Assembly (NCBI GenBank): GCA_945906915.1
Contig: CAMDSI010000073.1
Location: 1-9,298, forward strand
Reading direction: 5' to 3'
DNA: 9,298 bases
Source of the DNA: Spirosoma fluviale
Lineage (GTDB): Bacteria > Bacteroidota > Bacteroidia > Cytophagales > Spirosomataceae
Numbering within the stretch: the stretch's first letter is position 1; each line of letters begins with the position of its first letter. The position numbers were made by a program, and so were the translations under genes. Of this stretch, positions 1-5,676 are shown in pieces. The notes beneath the pieces are model-generated. The model was given only the letters and a program-made list of their open reading frames with translations, ran no database searches and had not been told where the DNA came from.

Positions 1-234
1 GTTAAGAAAACAAATCGTTGTGTTGTAGTGGAGGAAGCGAATCCTTTATCTGCGATTTCATCTGAAATTGCGTACCACTTACAGCGTTGGGCATTTGATT
101 ATTTAGATGCGCCCGTGGTTCGTGTAAACTCACGTGACTTACCACTTCCATATGCGCCTACTTTGATCGAAGAAATTCTTCCTAGCATCGAGCGTACCAT
201 CCAAGCGGTTAAAACAGTGACTTATAAGAAGTAA
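1..234 (+). CDS. pdhB: Pyruvate dehydrogenase E1 component subunit beta, C-terminal end (partial)
   Basis: This is the last 77 residues of a thiamine-diphosphate-dependent 2-oxoacid dehydrogenase beta subunit; the reading frame is open from the first base, so the gene starts left of the window. The C-terminal transketolase-type domain is recognisable from VVVEEANPLSAISSEIAYHLQ, the FDYLDAPVVRV segment and the LPLPYAPTLIEEILPSIERT stretch that closes E1-beta proteins. In this family the beta subunit pairs with E1-alpha and decarboxylates pyruvate, passing the acetyl group to the lipoyl E2 in the cytoplasm. A branched-chain 2-oxoacid dehydrogenase beta subunit is the main alternative, since the two share this domain; the PLPYAPTLIE pattern favours pyruvate dehydrogenase. 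A strong terminator begins 16 bases after the TAA stop, so the transcript probably ends here, facing the convergent protease gene. Confidence 0.85.
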   Translation, partial: VKKTNRCVVVEEANPLSAISSEIAYHLQRWAFDYLDAPVVRVNSRDLPLPYAPTLIEEILPSIERTIQAVKTVTYKK

Positions 235-250
235 TAATTCTTAACTGCAT

Positions 251-289
251 AAAAAAAGCCGGAGCTTCGTGAGAGGGTCCGGCTTTTTT
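251..289. terminator. Bidirectional intrinsic terminator between pdhB and the HtrA gene
   Basis: AAAAAAAGCCGGA (251-263) pairs with TCCGGCTTTTTT (278-289) around a 14-base loop. The GC core is six base pairs and is bounded by an A-run on the left and a T-run on the right, so the structure has a terminating U-tract in either direction. It can end pdhB rightward and the protease transcript leftward. In the leftward case the protease mRNA would first run through about 180 bases of heptamer repeat. Confidence 0.85.
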
Positions 290-292
290 ATT

Positions 293-334
293 CAGTAGTC
301 AGTGGACAGTAGTCAGTAGACAGTGGTCGGTAAT
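293..334. repeat. Left arm of a heptamer repeat tract (CAGTRGW)6
   Basis: Six consecutive 7-base units occur without interruption: CAGTAGT, CAGTGGA, CAGTAGT, CAGTAGA, CAGTGGT and CGGTAAT. The arm is the inverse complement of units in the right tract: CAGTAGTCAGT (307-317) matches ACTGACTACTG at 404-414, and CAGTAGACAGT (314-324) matches ACTGTCTACTG at 418-428, 446-456 and 460-470. It starts four bases beyond the terminator. No open frame or known element accounts for it. Confidence 0.9.
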
Positions 335-478
335 TACTCCATTGTCTCTTCTCTTTACTCTTTACTCTCTACTCTCTACTCTCTACTCTATAATCTACTA
401 TATACTGACTACTGATTACTGTCTACTGTTTACTGTTTACTGTTTACTGTCTACTGTTTACTGTCTACTGTTTACAGT
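335..478. repeat. Right heptamer tract (TSTYTAC)n running into the HtrA stop codon
   Basis: The trinucleotide TAC recurs every seven bases with its A at 357, 364, 371, 378 and 385, then after a two-base slip at 397, 404, 411 and so on to 474; position 392 keeps the phase but reads TAA. The first block has units such as TCTTTAC and TCTCTAC; the second has TGTCTAC and TGTTTAC. Degenerate units reach back in phase to 335, directly abutting the left arm. The final unit overlaps the last codon and stop of the protease gene. On the protease mRNA strand the units read GTAAACA or GTAGACA, so each carries a TAA or TAG, and seven-base spacing places stops in all three frames within three units. Confidence 0.9.
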
Positions 479-1959
479 ACGTAGATAAACCGTGACCCAT
501 CCACATCCACACCCTCTAACTTGATTCGGCCTTTTCTAGATTCCAAAGCTTCAACCGCCTCCTTAGGAGTGTTGATTACTTTATCATTGATCTTCGTGAT
601 GACAGAACCTTTTGCAAGACCATACATCTCTAAACGACCGTCAGGTAATACTTCAGCGATTTTTACACCTGAGCTTACGCCAAACTTCTTCAATTCAGCC
701 GGAGTTAGGCTCGCGAATTTCGCTCCTAAGAACTCTGATTTAGCAGATTCTGGAGAATTGTCGCCTTTCACAATTTCGGTGTTACCGTCCTTGTTCTTTA
801 AGGTTACTTTGAATTCCTTCAAAGCGCCATCGCGGTTAACTGTTACTTGAAGTGGCTCACCTGGACGCTTTCTGCTGACGATTTCCATCAGTTTTGCAGA
901 CGATTTAGTCTCTACGCCATCGATTTTAACGATCACGTCGTTGATCTTAATTCCTGCATCTTTTGCTGCTGAATTTTCTGAGAAACCACCTACATAAACA
1001 CCTGCGCTTGTTTTTAAGTCTTTTTCGTCGGCTAATTTGGCATTCACCTCTGAGATTTGAACTCCTAAGAATCCACGTTGTACGTTACCGTATTTGATTA
1101 AGTCGCCAGATACTTTCTTCACAATGCTCACTGGCACGGCGAAAGAGTAGCCGGCAAACTGTCCTGTGCGAGAGTAGATGGCCGTATTGATACCGATTAA
1201 TTCTCCTTTTAAGTTCACCAAAGCTCCACCTGAGTTACCTGGGTTTACCGCTGCATCGGTTTGGATGAATGATTCCAAAGGATTCATGTCTGGGCTATCG
1301 CGGTCGATAATGTTTTGGCGACCTTTGGCAGAAATAATACCCGCTGTGACAGTCGACTCTAAATTAAATGGATTACCCACGGCTAATACCCATTCGCCTA
1401 CGCGAACACCGTCTGAATCGCCAAAAGTCAAGAATGGTAAATTAGTTTCCTTGATTTGGATCACGGCTAAGTCAGATGAAGGATCTGTAGAAATAACTTT
1501 CGCCTTGTATTCTCTTTTGTCATTTAAAATAACCAATACCTCTGACGCCTCAGCGACTACGTGATTATTCGTAACTATATAGCCATCAGCAGAGATAATA
1601 ACTCCGGAGCCTGATGCTTCTTGTGGTTGTTGCTGTTGTCTGCGACCTCCGCCACCTCCGAAAGGATCACCAAAACCAAAGAAATCATCGAATGGGCTCG
1701 AGTATTGTTGTTGTCTTTGGCGTGTCTCCATCTTCGTCTTAATGTGAACGACAGCCGGAGTTGATTTTTCCGCAGCATAGGTGAATTCACCTGGATTGCC
1801 TGGAACATTTTGATTGGAAACAGAGGAGGTGAAGGCAGATGGTGCATCCGAAAATTCGGATGAACTACCTAAATTAAAGAGCGAATAGGCACCTAAAGTG
1901 ACTCCACTAGACATTAATGCAATGATTGCATACGACTTAAGCTGATTATTCATTTCCAT
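472..1959 (-). CDS. Do-like (DegP/HtrA) periplasmic serine protease with two PDZ domains
   Basis: The 495-residue product matches the HtrA family, ATP-independent protease/chaperones that degrade or refold damaged envelope proteins. Residues 9-30 form a hydrophobic signal peptide or membrane anchor. A trypsin-like domain follows with a complete catalytic triad: His133 (in TNNHVV), Asp163 (in SSDLAVI) and Ser243 (in NPGNSGGAL). PDZ1 spans about 290-390, with the carboxylate-loop-like GFLGV near 296, and PDZ2 about 408-495. Residues 78-115 form a low-complexity Gln/Gly/Phe-rich insert where DegP has its LA loop. Length and domain order are normal for a Do-type member. The ATG at 1959 is used; a second Met two codons later is an equal possibility. 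The gene stands alone, divergent from lysS and convergent with pdhB. Its stop codon lies inside the heptamer tract. Which paralogue (DegP, DegQ or DegS type) it is cannot be settled, though two PDZ domains argue against DegS. Confidence 0.95.
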   Translation of the reverse strand: MEMNNQLKSYAIIALMSSGVTLGAYSLFNLGSSSEFSDAPSAFTSSVSNQNVPGNPGEFTYAAEKSTPAVVHIKTKMETRQRQQQYSSPFDDFFGFGDPFGGGGGRRQQQQPQEASGSGVIISADGYIVTNNHVVAEASEVLVILNDKREYKAKVISTDPSSDLAVIQIKETNLPFLTFGDSDGVRVGEWVLAVGNPFNLESTVTAGIISAKGRQNIIDRDSPDMNPLESFIQTDAAVNPGNSGGALVNLKGELIGINTAIYSRTGQFAGYSFAVPVSIVKKVSGDLIKYGNVQRGFLGVQISEVNAKLADEKDLKTSAGVYVGGFSENSAAKDAGIKINDVIVKIDGVETKSSAKLMEIVSRKRPGEPLQVTVNRDGALKEFKVTLKNKDGNTEIVKGDNSPESAKSEFLGAKFASLTPAELKKFGVSSGVKIAEVLPDGRLEMYGLAKGSVITKINDKVINTPKEAVEALESRKGRIKLEGVDVDGSRFIYVL

Positions 1960-2000
1960 TTGGCATTAGTATTTTTAAAATTTATACTGCGAATTTAATC

Positions 2001-2031
2001 GAAAATTAGGCTCGCACAACCTCATTAACAA
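2001..2031 (-). promoter_or_regulatory. Possible promoter of the HtrA gene
   Basis: On the minus strand, TAATTTTC (2008-2001) differs by one base from the Bacteroidota -7 consensus TAnnTTTG. A TTG (2031-2029) lies 20 bases upstream, within the usual -33/-7 spacing of that phylum. Transcription would start about 35-40 bases before the ATG. The last-base mismatch makes this weak. No strong Shine-Dalgarno sequence precedes the start. Confidence 0.35.
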
Positions 2032-2064
2032 CTTTTAAGAGTTTTAAATCCCAAAGGAAATGGC

Positions 2065-2072
2065 TAATTTTG
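2065..2072 (+). promoter_or_regulatory. Candidate -7 box for lysS (TAATTTTG)
   Basis: TAATTTTG fits the Bacteroidota primary-sigma -7 element TAnnTTTG exactly and ends 26 bases before the lysS ATG, giving a predicted leader of about 20 bases. No convincing TTTG is seen at the -33 position; the sequence there is GTTTTAA. The leader is A-rich and has no Shine-Dalgarno sequence. Confidence 0.5.
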
Positions 2073-2098
2073 TGCTTCATACGTAAAAACACGTCCAA

Positions 2099-3814
2099 AT
2101 GATTTTAAGTGAGCAAGAATTATTAAGGAGACAGAAGCGCCAAGAGTTGCTGGCGATGGGAATTGATCCTTATCCTGCACAGGAATACCCGGTGAATGTT
2201 TATTCTGATCAGATTTTGGCAGAATATAAACCTGAATCTGGTCTTTTCCAGGACGTCGTGTTAGCGGGGCGTTTAATGGGCTTCCGAATTATGGGAAATG
2301 CCTCGTTTGCAGAACTTCAAGACGCAAATGGACGTATTCAATTATACTTCCGCCGGGATGATCTTTGTCCAGGGGAGGATAAGACCTTATATAATACGGT
2401 ATTTAAAAAGTTATTGGACATCGGTGACATCATTGGTGTGAAAGGATATGTATTTACTACGCAAATGGGAGAGATTTCTGTGCACGTGCGTGAATTTACT
2501 ATATTGTCCAAAGCCTTAAAGCCGCTTCCTGTCGTTAAAGAAGCAGACGGCCAAACCTACGACGCCTTCTCTGACCCAGAAATGCGGTACAGACAACGCT
2601 ATGTAGACTTAATCGTTAATCCATCCGTAAAGGACATCTTTATCAAACGTGCGAAGATTATCTCGACGATGCGTACGATGTTCGACGAACGCGGCTGGTT
2701 AGAAGTGGAAACACCTATTTTACAAGCCGTACACGGTGGAGCCTCTGCTCGTCCATTCAAGACGCATCACAATACCTTAGATATGCCCCTTTATTTGCGA
2801 ATCGCGAATGAATTATATTTAAAGCGTTTGATCGTTGGTGGATTTGATGGAGTATATGAGTTCGGTAAAATGTTCCGTAATGAAGGAATGGACCGCACGC
2901 ACAATCCAGAATTTACCTCACTAGAATTCTATGTGGCTTATAAAGATTATAACTGGATGATGAACCTGACGGAGTTAATCTTCGAAACGGTTGCGTCTAG
3001 ACTTCACGGTAAAACCAAAATCGCAGTAGGGGAGAATGAAATCGAATTTGCTGGCCCTTATCCTCGTTTAACGATTTCAGGCGCTATTTTACAGTATTCA
3101 GGTGTAGATGTTGATGCCTTGAGCGAAGACGAATTGCGCGCTAAGTGTATCGAATTCGGAATGGACGTCGATAAAGGAATGGGCAAAGGAAAGCTGATCG
3201 ACGAATTATTTGGAGAGAAAGTAGAGGCGAACTTGATTCAACCTACGTTTATCACGGATTATCCAGTGGAGATGTCTCCTTTAACGAAGAAGCACCGTAC
3301 GAAAGAAGGTTTAGTGGAGCGTTTTGAATTATTTGTGAACGGAAAAGAAATTGCGAATGCGTATTCGGAATTAAATGACCCCATCGATCAGAGGGAGCGT
3401 TTCGAGGATCAACTCGCTCTTGCTGAGCGTGGTGATGATGAGGCGATGGCCATGGATCATGATTTCATTCGTTCTTTAGAATATGCGATGCCACCGACTT
3501 CGGGTATTGGTATCGGTATCGATCGTTTAACGATGTTGATGACGAATCAGTCCTCTATTCAAGAAGTATTATTCTTCCCTCAAATGCGTGCCGAAGTAGT
3601 GAAGGAAGTAGATTCCGAATCGGCTTTTGCGGAGAGAGGTATATCGGAGGTTTGGATTCCAGCTTTACAAAAGATGGGAATTCTGACCTTGGAAGCATTA
3701 GATGCGGCTAACCCGAATAAAGTATTTAATGATTTGGGCGGAATGCGAAAGAAATTGAAGATCGACGCAGCCATGCCGAAAAAAGAAGAAGTAACAGCTT
3801 GGATTCAAGCGTAA
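2099..3814 (+). CDS. lysS: Lysyl-tRNA synthetase, class II
   Basis: The enzyme charges tRNA-Lys with lysine in the cytoplasm. The 571-residue protein has an N-terminal OB-fold anticodon-binding domain (about 53-137, with GRLMGFRIMGNASFAELQD) followed by a class II catalytic core. Motif 1 lies around 185-210 (RGWLEVETPIL), motif 2 around 252-282 (FRNEGMDRTHNPEF at 259-272) and motif 3 at 469-480 (GIGIGIDRLTML). The core ends near LFFPQMR (491-497), where many LysRS proteins stop at about 500 residues. Here another 74 residues follow, including WIPALQKMGILTLEALDAAN, which resembles a helix-hairpin-helix-type fold; from memory, such an extension is common in Bacteroidota LysRS. The ATG at 2099 fits the family's N-terminal helix and the upstream -7 box. 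The gene is monocistronic, ending in its own terminator opposite the csp gene. Confidence 0.97.
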   Translation: MILSEQELLRRQKRQELLAMGIDPYPAQEYPVNVYSDQILAEYKPESGLFQDVVLAGRLMGFRIMGNASFAELQDANGRIQLYFRRDDLCPGEDKTLYNTVFKKLLDIGDIIGVKGYVFTTQMGEISVHVREFTILSKALKPLPVVKEADGQTYDAFSDPEMRYRQRYVDLIVNPSVKDIFIKRAKIISTMRTMFDERGWLEVETPILQAVHGGASARPFKTHHNTLDMPLYLRIANELYLKRLIVGGFDGVYEFGKMFRNEGMDRTHNPEFTSLEFYVAYKDYNWMMNLTELIFETVASRLHGKTKIAVGENEIEFAGPYPRLTISGAILQYSGVDVDALSEDELRAKCIEFGMDVDKGMGKGKLIDELFGEKVEANLIQPTFITDYPVEMSPLTKKHRTKEGLVERFELFVNGKEIANAYSELNDPIDQRERFEDQLALAERGDDEAMAMDHDFIRSLEYAMPPTSGIGIGIDRLTMLMTNQSSIQEVLFFPQMRAEVVKEVDSESAFAERGISEVWIPALQKMGILTLEALDAANPNKVFNDLGGMRKKLKIDAAMPKKEEVTAWIQA

Positions 3815-3831
3815 GTTTACCTGATATGCAT

Positions 3832-3863
3832 AAAAAAAGCCTTCCGTAAAGAAGGCTTTTTTT
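3832..3863. terminator. Bidirectional intrinsic terminator between lysS and csp
   Basis: AAAAAAAGCCTTC (3832-3844) pairs perfectly with GAAGGCTTTTTTT (3851-3863) across a six-base loop. The 13-bp stem has A- and T-runs on its two sides, so it should stop lysS rightward and the csp transcript leftward, the latter after a 3' UTR of about 100-130 bases. It lies 17 bases past the lysS stop. The 100 bases between it and the csp stop hold nothing else I can support. Confidence 0.9.
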
Positions 3864-3963
3864 ATTTCTCTTTAACTAGAGATCAATGTTGCAATTTTTG
3901 TAGGTCAAGCCTAAATATATATTGTAAATAAAGATTTTCTCTAATCAAAAAAACGTTAGAAAA

Positions 3964-4158
3964 TTAGATTTTCTTTACGTTGATAGCGTTTGCGCCACGC
4001 TTTCCATCAGTAACTTCGTAAGATACTGAATCATTTTCGCGGATAGTAACACCTGAAAGGCCAGTTACGTGTACGAAAATGTCTTCACCTGTTTGATCGT
4101 CAACAACGAATCCGAAACCTTTCGTCTCGTTGAAAAATTTTACTTTACCAGTTTGCAT
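3964..4158 (-). CDS. Cold-shock domain protein (CspA family)
   Basis: This 64-residue protein is a single cold-shock domain, a five-stranded OB-fold that binds single-stranded RNA or DNA and acts as an RNA chaperone. It starts MQTGKVKFFNETKGFGFV, where KGFGFV (14-19) is the RNP1 motif; RNP2 is DIFVHV (27-32), and the C-terminal GANAINVKKI closes the domain. The frame is open 16 codons further upstream to a TTG, but the ATG at 4158 gives the family's standard start and length, and the longer start coincides with the predicted transcription start. The gene is single, convergent with lysS and divergent from pspC. Whether it is cold-induced or constitutive cannot be read from the sequence. Confidence 0.95.
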   Translation of the reverse strand: MQTGKVKFFNETKGFGFVVDDQTGEDIFVHVTGLSGVTIRENDSVSYEVTDGKRGANAINVKKI

Positions 4159-4211
4159 AAAAATAATGTTAAAAAAATTAAAACCATCCAGACGAAAGTC
4201 TTTCAAGCTCT

Positions 4212-4241
4212 CAAATGTAGAAAAAAAACAATTGCATGCAA
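4212..4241 (-). promoter_or_regulatory. Promoter of the csp gene (TTG-N19-TACATTTG)
   Basis: On the minus strand TACATTTG (4219-4212) matches TAnnTTTG exactly. TTG (4241-4239) lies 19 bases upstream, so both elements and their spacing fit the Bacteroidota consensus; this is the best promoter in the window. Transcription would begin near 4205, leaving a U-rich leader of about 47 bases with a small GAAAG-A-CTTTC inverted repeat (4194-4204) at its 5' end and no Shine-Dalgarno sequence. Confidence 0.65.
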
Positions 4242-4278
4242 GATTTTTTATATAAAAAAACGATTATTTAAAAATATA

Positions 4279-4294
4279 ATATAAATATTTATAT
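4279..4294. repeat. 16-bp perfect AT palindrome in the csp/pspC divergent region
   Basis: ATATAAATATTTATAT reads identically on both strands. It sits in a stretch, about 4243-4310, that is almost free of G and C, between the outward-facing csp and pspC promoters. It could be an operator, a bendable or easily melted segment, or a chance product of base composition; nothing in the sequence decides. Confidence 0.4.
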
Positions 4295-4342
4295 ATTTTA
4301 TATTATTATTTCTAGTATATCAAAATTGCATATAAAATTGAG

Positions 4343-4350
4343 TAAATTTG
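4343..4350 (+). promoter_or_regulatory. Candidate -7 box for pspC (TAAATTTG)
   Basis: TAAATTTG matches TAnnTTTG exactly and ends 20 bases before the chosen ATG at 4371, for a leader of about 14 bases. The nearest TTG (4326-4328) is only 14 bases upstream, closer than the usual -33 spacing, so the upstream element is weak. The box lies inside the longer open frame that begins at 4326, which argues for the downstream start. Confidence 0.5.
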
Positions 4351-4370
4351 TGCTGCACAATATGCACCCT

Positions 4371-4592
4371 ATGGAAAAACTGAAATTTTTTGTTGAGAAT
4401 CAGGCATTTGGCGTTTGTACTCGCTTAGGAGAGAAGTTTAAAATCTCTACAAGTAGCATAAGATTGTACTTTATTTACACCTCTTTTTTGACGATGGGAT
4501 CCCCCGTTATTATTTATTTGATCTTAGCTTTTTGGATGAATATCCGCCGCTATTTACGTCAAAGAAATAACCCAAGTGTCTGGGATATTTAA
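4371..4592 (+). CDS. PspC-domain small membrane protein
   Basis: The 73-residue product matches the PspC family: an N-terminal amphipathic part (MEKLKFFVENQAFGVCTRLGEKFKI), then SSIRLYFIYTSF and one long hydrophobic segment (about 32-56) ending in AFWMNIRRYLR. In enterobacteria PspC is an inner-membrane sensor of the phage-shock response; in Bacteroidota short stand-alone proteins of this type exist, and their role is not established here because no pspA or pspB lies nearby. ATG 4371 was preferred to ATG 4362 and the TTG at 4326 because family members begin with this Met and the -7 box overlaps the longer frame. Its TAA overlaps the stop of the convergent glycosyltransferase gene, sharing TTTAAA (4588-4593). 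Confidence 0.8.
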   Translation: MEKLKFFVENQAFGVCTRLGEKFKISTSSIRLYFIYTSFLTMGSPVIIYLILAFWMNIRRYLRQRNNPSVWDI

Positions 4593-5593
4593 AACCTAAT
4601 TTTATCGAATTGCTTTTTGCCTTCAAAGAAATAGGCCATCAAAATGCTACCGGAATAACTAGCTGGCCAAGATTTTTGTAGTTCTGTAGGTAGATTCTGT
4701 TTTTCTTTTACAAAGAATACATAGCGATAAAAGCCAAAATGAGCCTTCAAGATGGCTGTAAAAGAAGAAAATTTTCCCTCTACCAAAAACTTGATGCCCG
4801 CGATTCCGTCTAGGATCATTCGAATGAAAATGATTTTAAAGCGCTGAGAAGGTTCCACGTTTTTATACAATAGAATTAAGTTGTTTCGGAAATTGAGGTA
4901 GGTTTTGAACGGGTTTTCTTTGTTCAGAGTGCCTCCACCTACGTGTAATACCTCACTTTCGGCCACGGCAGCGATCGTATATCCAGCTCTTTGCATTCTC
5001 CAACATAGATCGATTTCCTCCATGTGGGCGAAAAGATAGTCATCTAATCCGCCTACTTTTTGGAATACATCGGATCGAACCATCAAACAAGCACCTGTAG
5101 CCCAATTCACTAGTGAGGTAGTGTATTGTCCTTCATTTTTTTCAATGGATTCGAAAATTCGACCTCGGCAGAAAGGATATCCGTATTTGTCCCAAAAACC
5201 ACCGGCAGCTCCCGCGTATTCAAAATAATCAGGTTTGTTATAATCTAGTAGAAGGGGTTGTGCGGCTGCAACAAGTGGATTCGCTTCGAAATAATTTAAA
5301 AGAGGCGCTAGCCAGCCTTTTCGAGGCGCTATATCGGAATTCATTAATACAAAGTAGTCGGCTTTTATTTGGCCCAAAGCAAAATTATATCCCCCCGCAT
5401 AGCCTAAATTTTCAGCCCAAGAAAGGACAGAAACATTTGGGAAATCGGAAGCTAAAAGGGCTAAAGAATCATCTGATGAGCCATTGTCTGCTACATATAT
5501 TGTTGCATTCTGCGTGTTTTCCAACACGATTGGTAGAAAGTCGGCTAAGAACTTTCGACCATTGTAATTTAATATGACAACTGCTACAGACAT
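4589..5593 (-). CDS. Family 2 glycosyltransferase
   Basis: The 334-residue product is a GT-A fold inverting glycosyltransferase of the GT2 family, probably transferring a nucleotide-sugar residue to a cell-surface polysaccharide, lipid or protein acceptor. Visible motifs are VVILNYNG at the N-terminus (nucleotide binding), DNGSSDD (36-42), ENLGYAGGYN (61-70), a DXD-equivalent NSD (85-87), TGACLMVR (166-173), EEIDLCWR (192-199, with the presumed catalytic acid) and HVGGGT (217-222). It resembles rhamnosyltransferase-like members, but donor and acceptor cannot be assigned. The frame is open another 24 codons to an upstream ATG (5665); the start at 5593 was chosen because family members begin directly with this beta strand and the longer version would run into the permease promoter. 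It is single and divergent from the permease. At its 3' end it overlaps pspC by four bases with no terminator between them. Confidence 0.9.
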   Translation of the reverse strand: MSVAVVILNYNGRKFLADFLPIVLENTQNATIYVADNGSSDDSLALLASDFPNVSVLSWAENLGYAGGYNFALGQIKADYFVLMNSDIAPRKGWLAPLLNYFEANPLVAAAQPLLLDYNKPDYFEYAGAAGGFWDKYGYPFCRGRIFESIEKNEGQYTTSLVNWATGACLMVRSDVFQKVGGLDDYLFAHMEEIDLCWRMQRAGYTIAAVAESEVLHVGGGTLNKENPFKTYLNFRNNLILLYKNVEPSQRFKIIFIRMILDGIAGIKFLVEGKFSSFTAILKAHFGFYRYVFFVKEKQNLPTELQKSWPASYSGSILMAYFFEGKKQFDKIRF

Positions 5594-5597
5594 GCCA

Positions 5598-5605
5598 CAA
5601 AGGTA
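5598..5605 (-). promoter_or_regulatory. Possible -7 box for the glycosyltransferase gene (TACCTTTG)
   Basis: TACCTTTG on the minus strand (5605-5598) matches TAnnTTTG exactly, but ends only five bases before the chosen ATG at 5593. If functional, the mRNA would be essentially leaderless. No TTG stands at the matching -33 distance, so the match could be chance. Confidence 0.3.
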
Positions 5606-5644
5606 ATTGAAATCAATCAAATTAGAATTTCTTTCAGAAAGATG

Positions 5645-5652
5645 TATTTTTG
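5645..5652 (+). promoter_or_regulatory. Candidate -7 box for the permease gene (TATTTTTG)
   Basis: TATTTTTG matches TAnnTTTG exactly and ends 24 bases before the ATG at 5677, predicting a leader of roughly 18 bases. The -33 area (about 5623-5630, AGAATTT) has no clear TTTG. A TTG at 5650 in the same frame overlaps this box and is therefore unlikely to be the start. Confidence 0.45.
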
Positions 5653-5676
5653 TTGCTTCATTCAATCGTAGAATTT

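Noticed and set aside
293..478. CRISPR-like array
   Set aside because: The period is 7 bases with no 25-40 base repeats and no unique spacers, and no cas gene is visible.
521..850. Open frame on the plus strand inside the HtrA gene
   Set aside because: It is antisense to a clear protease coding region and resembles no protein family; it is a shadow frame.
1178..1564. Open frame on the plus strand opposite the HtrA catalytic domain
   Set aside because: It overlaps the catalytic region in antisense and has no recognisable motif.
1575..1847. Minus-strand frame overlapping the HtrA linker
   Set aside because: It is an out-of-frame reading of the Gln/Gly-rich part of the protease gene.
3933..3963. 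Imperfect hairpin TTTTCTCTAA...TTAGAAAA as a csp-specific terminator
   Set aside because: The stem is AT-only with a bulge and lacks a proper U-tract; the strong terminator at 3832-3863 serves better.
4159..4206. Longer csp start (16 extra residues from a TTG)
   Set aside because: The predicted transcription start falls at the same place, and the family begins with the Met at 4158.
4069..4284. Plus-strand frame of 71 codons across csp and its upstream region
   Set aside because: It is antisense to csp, with a Lys/Phe-rich translation expected from AT-rich DNA.
5260..5577. Plus-strand frame inside the glycosyltransferase gene
   Set aside because: It is antisense to conserved GT2 motifs and has no family similarity.
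5594..5665. Longer glycosyltransferase start at the ATG at 5665
   Set aside because: The extra 24 residues do not belong to the GT2 fold and would overlap the permease promoter box.
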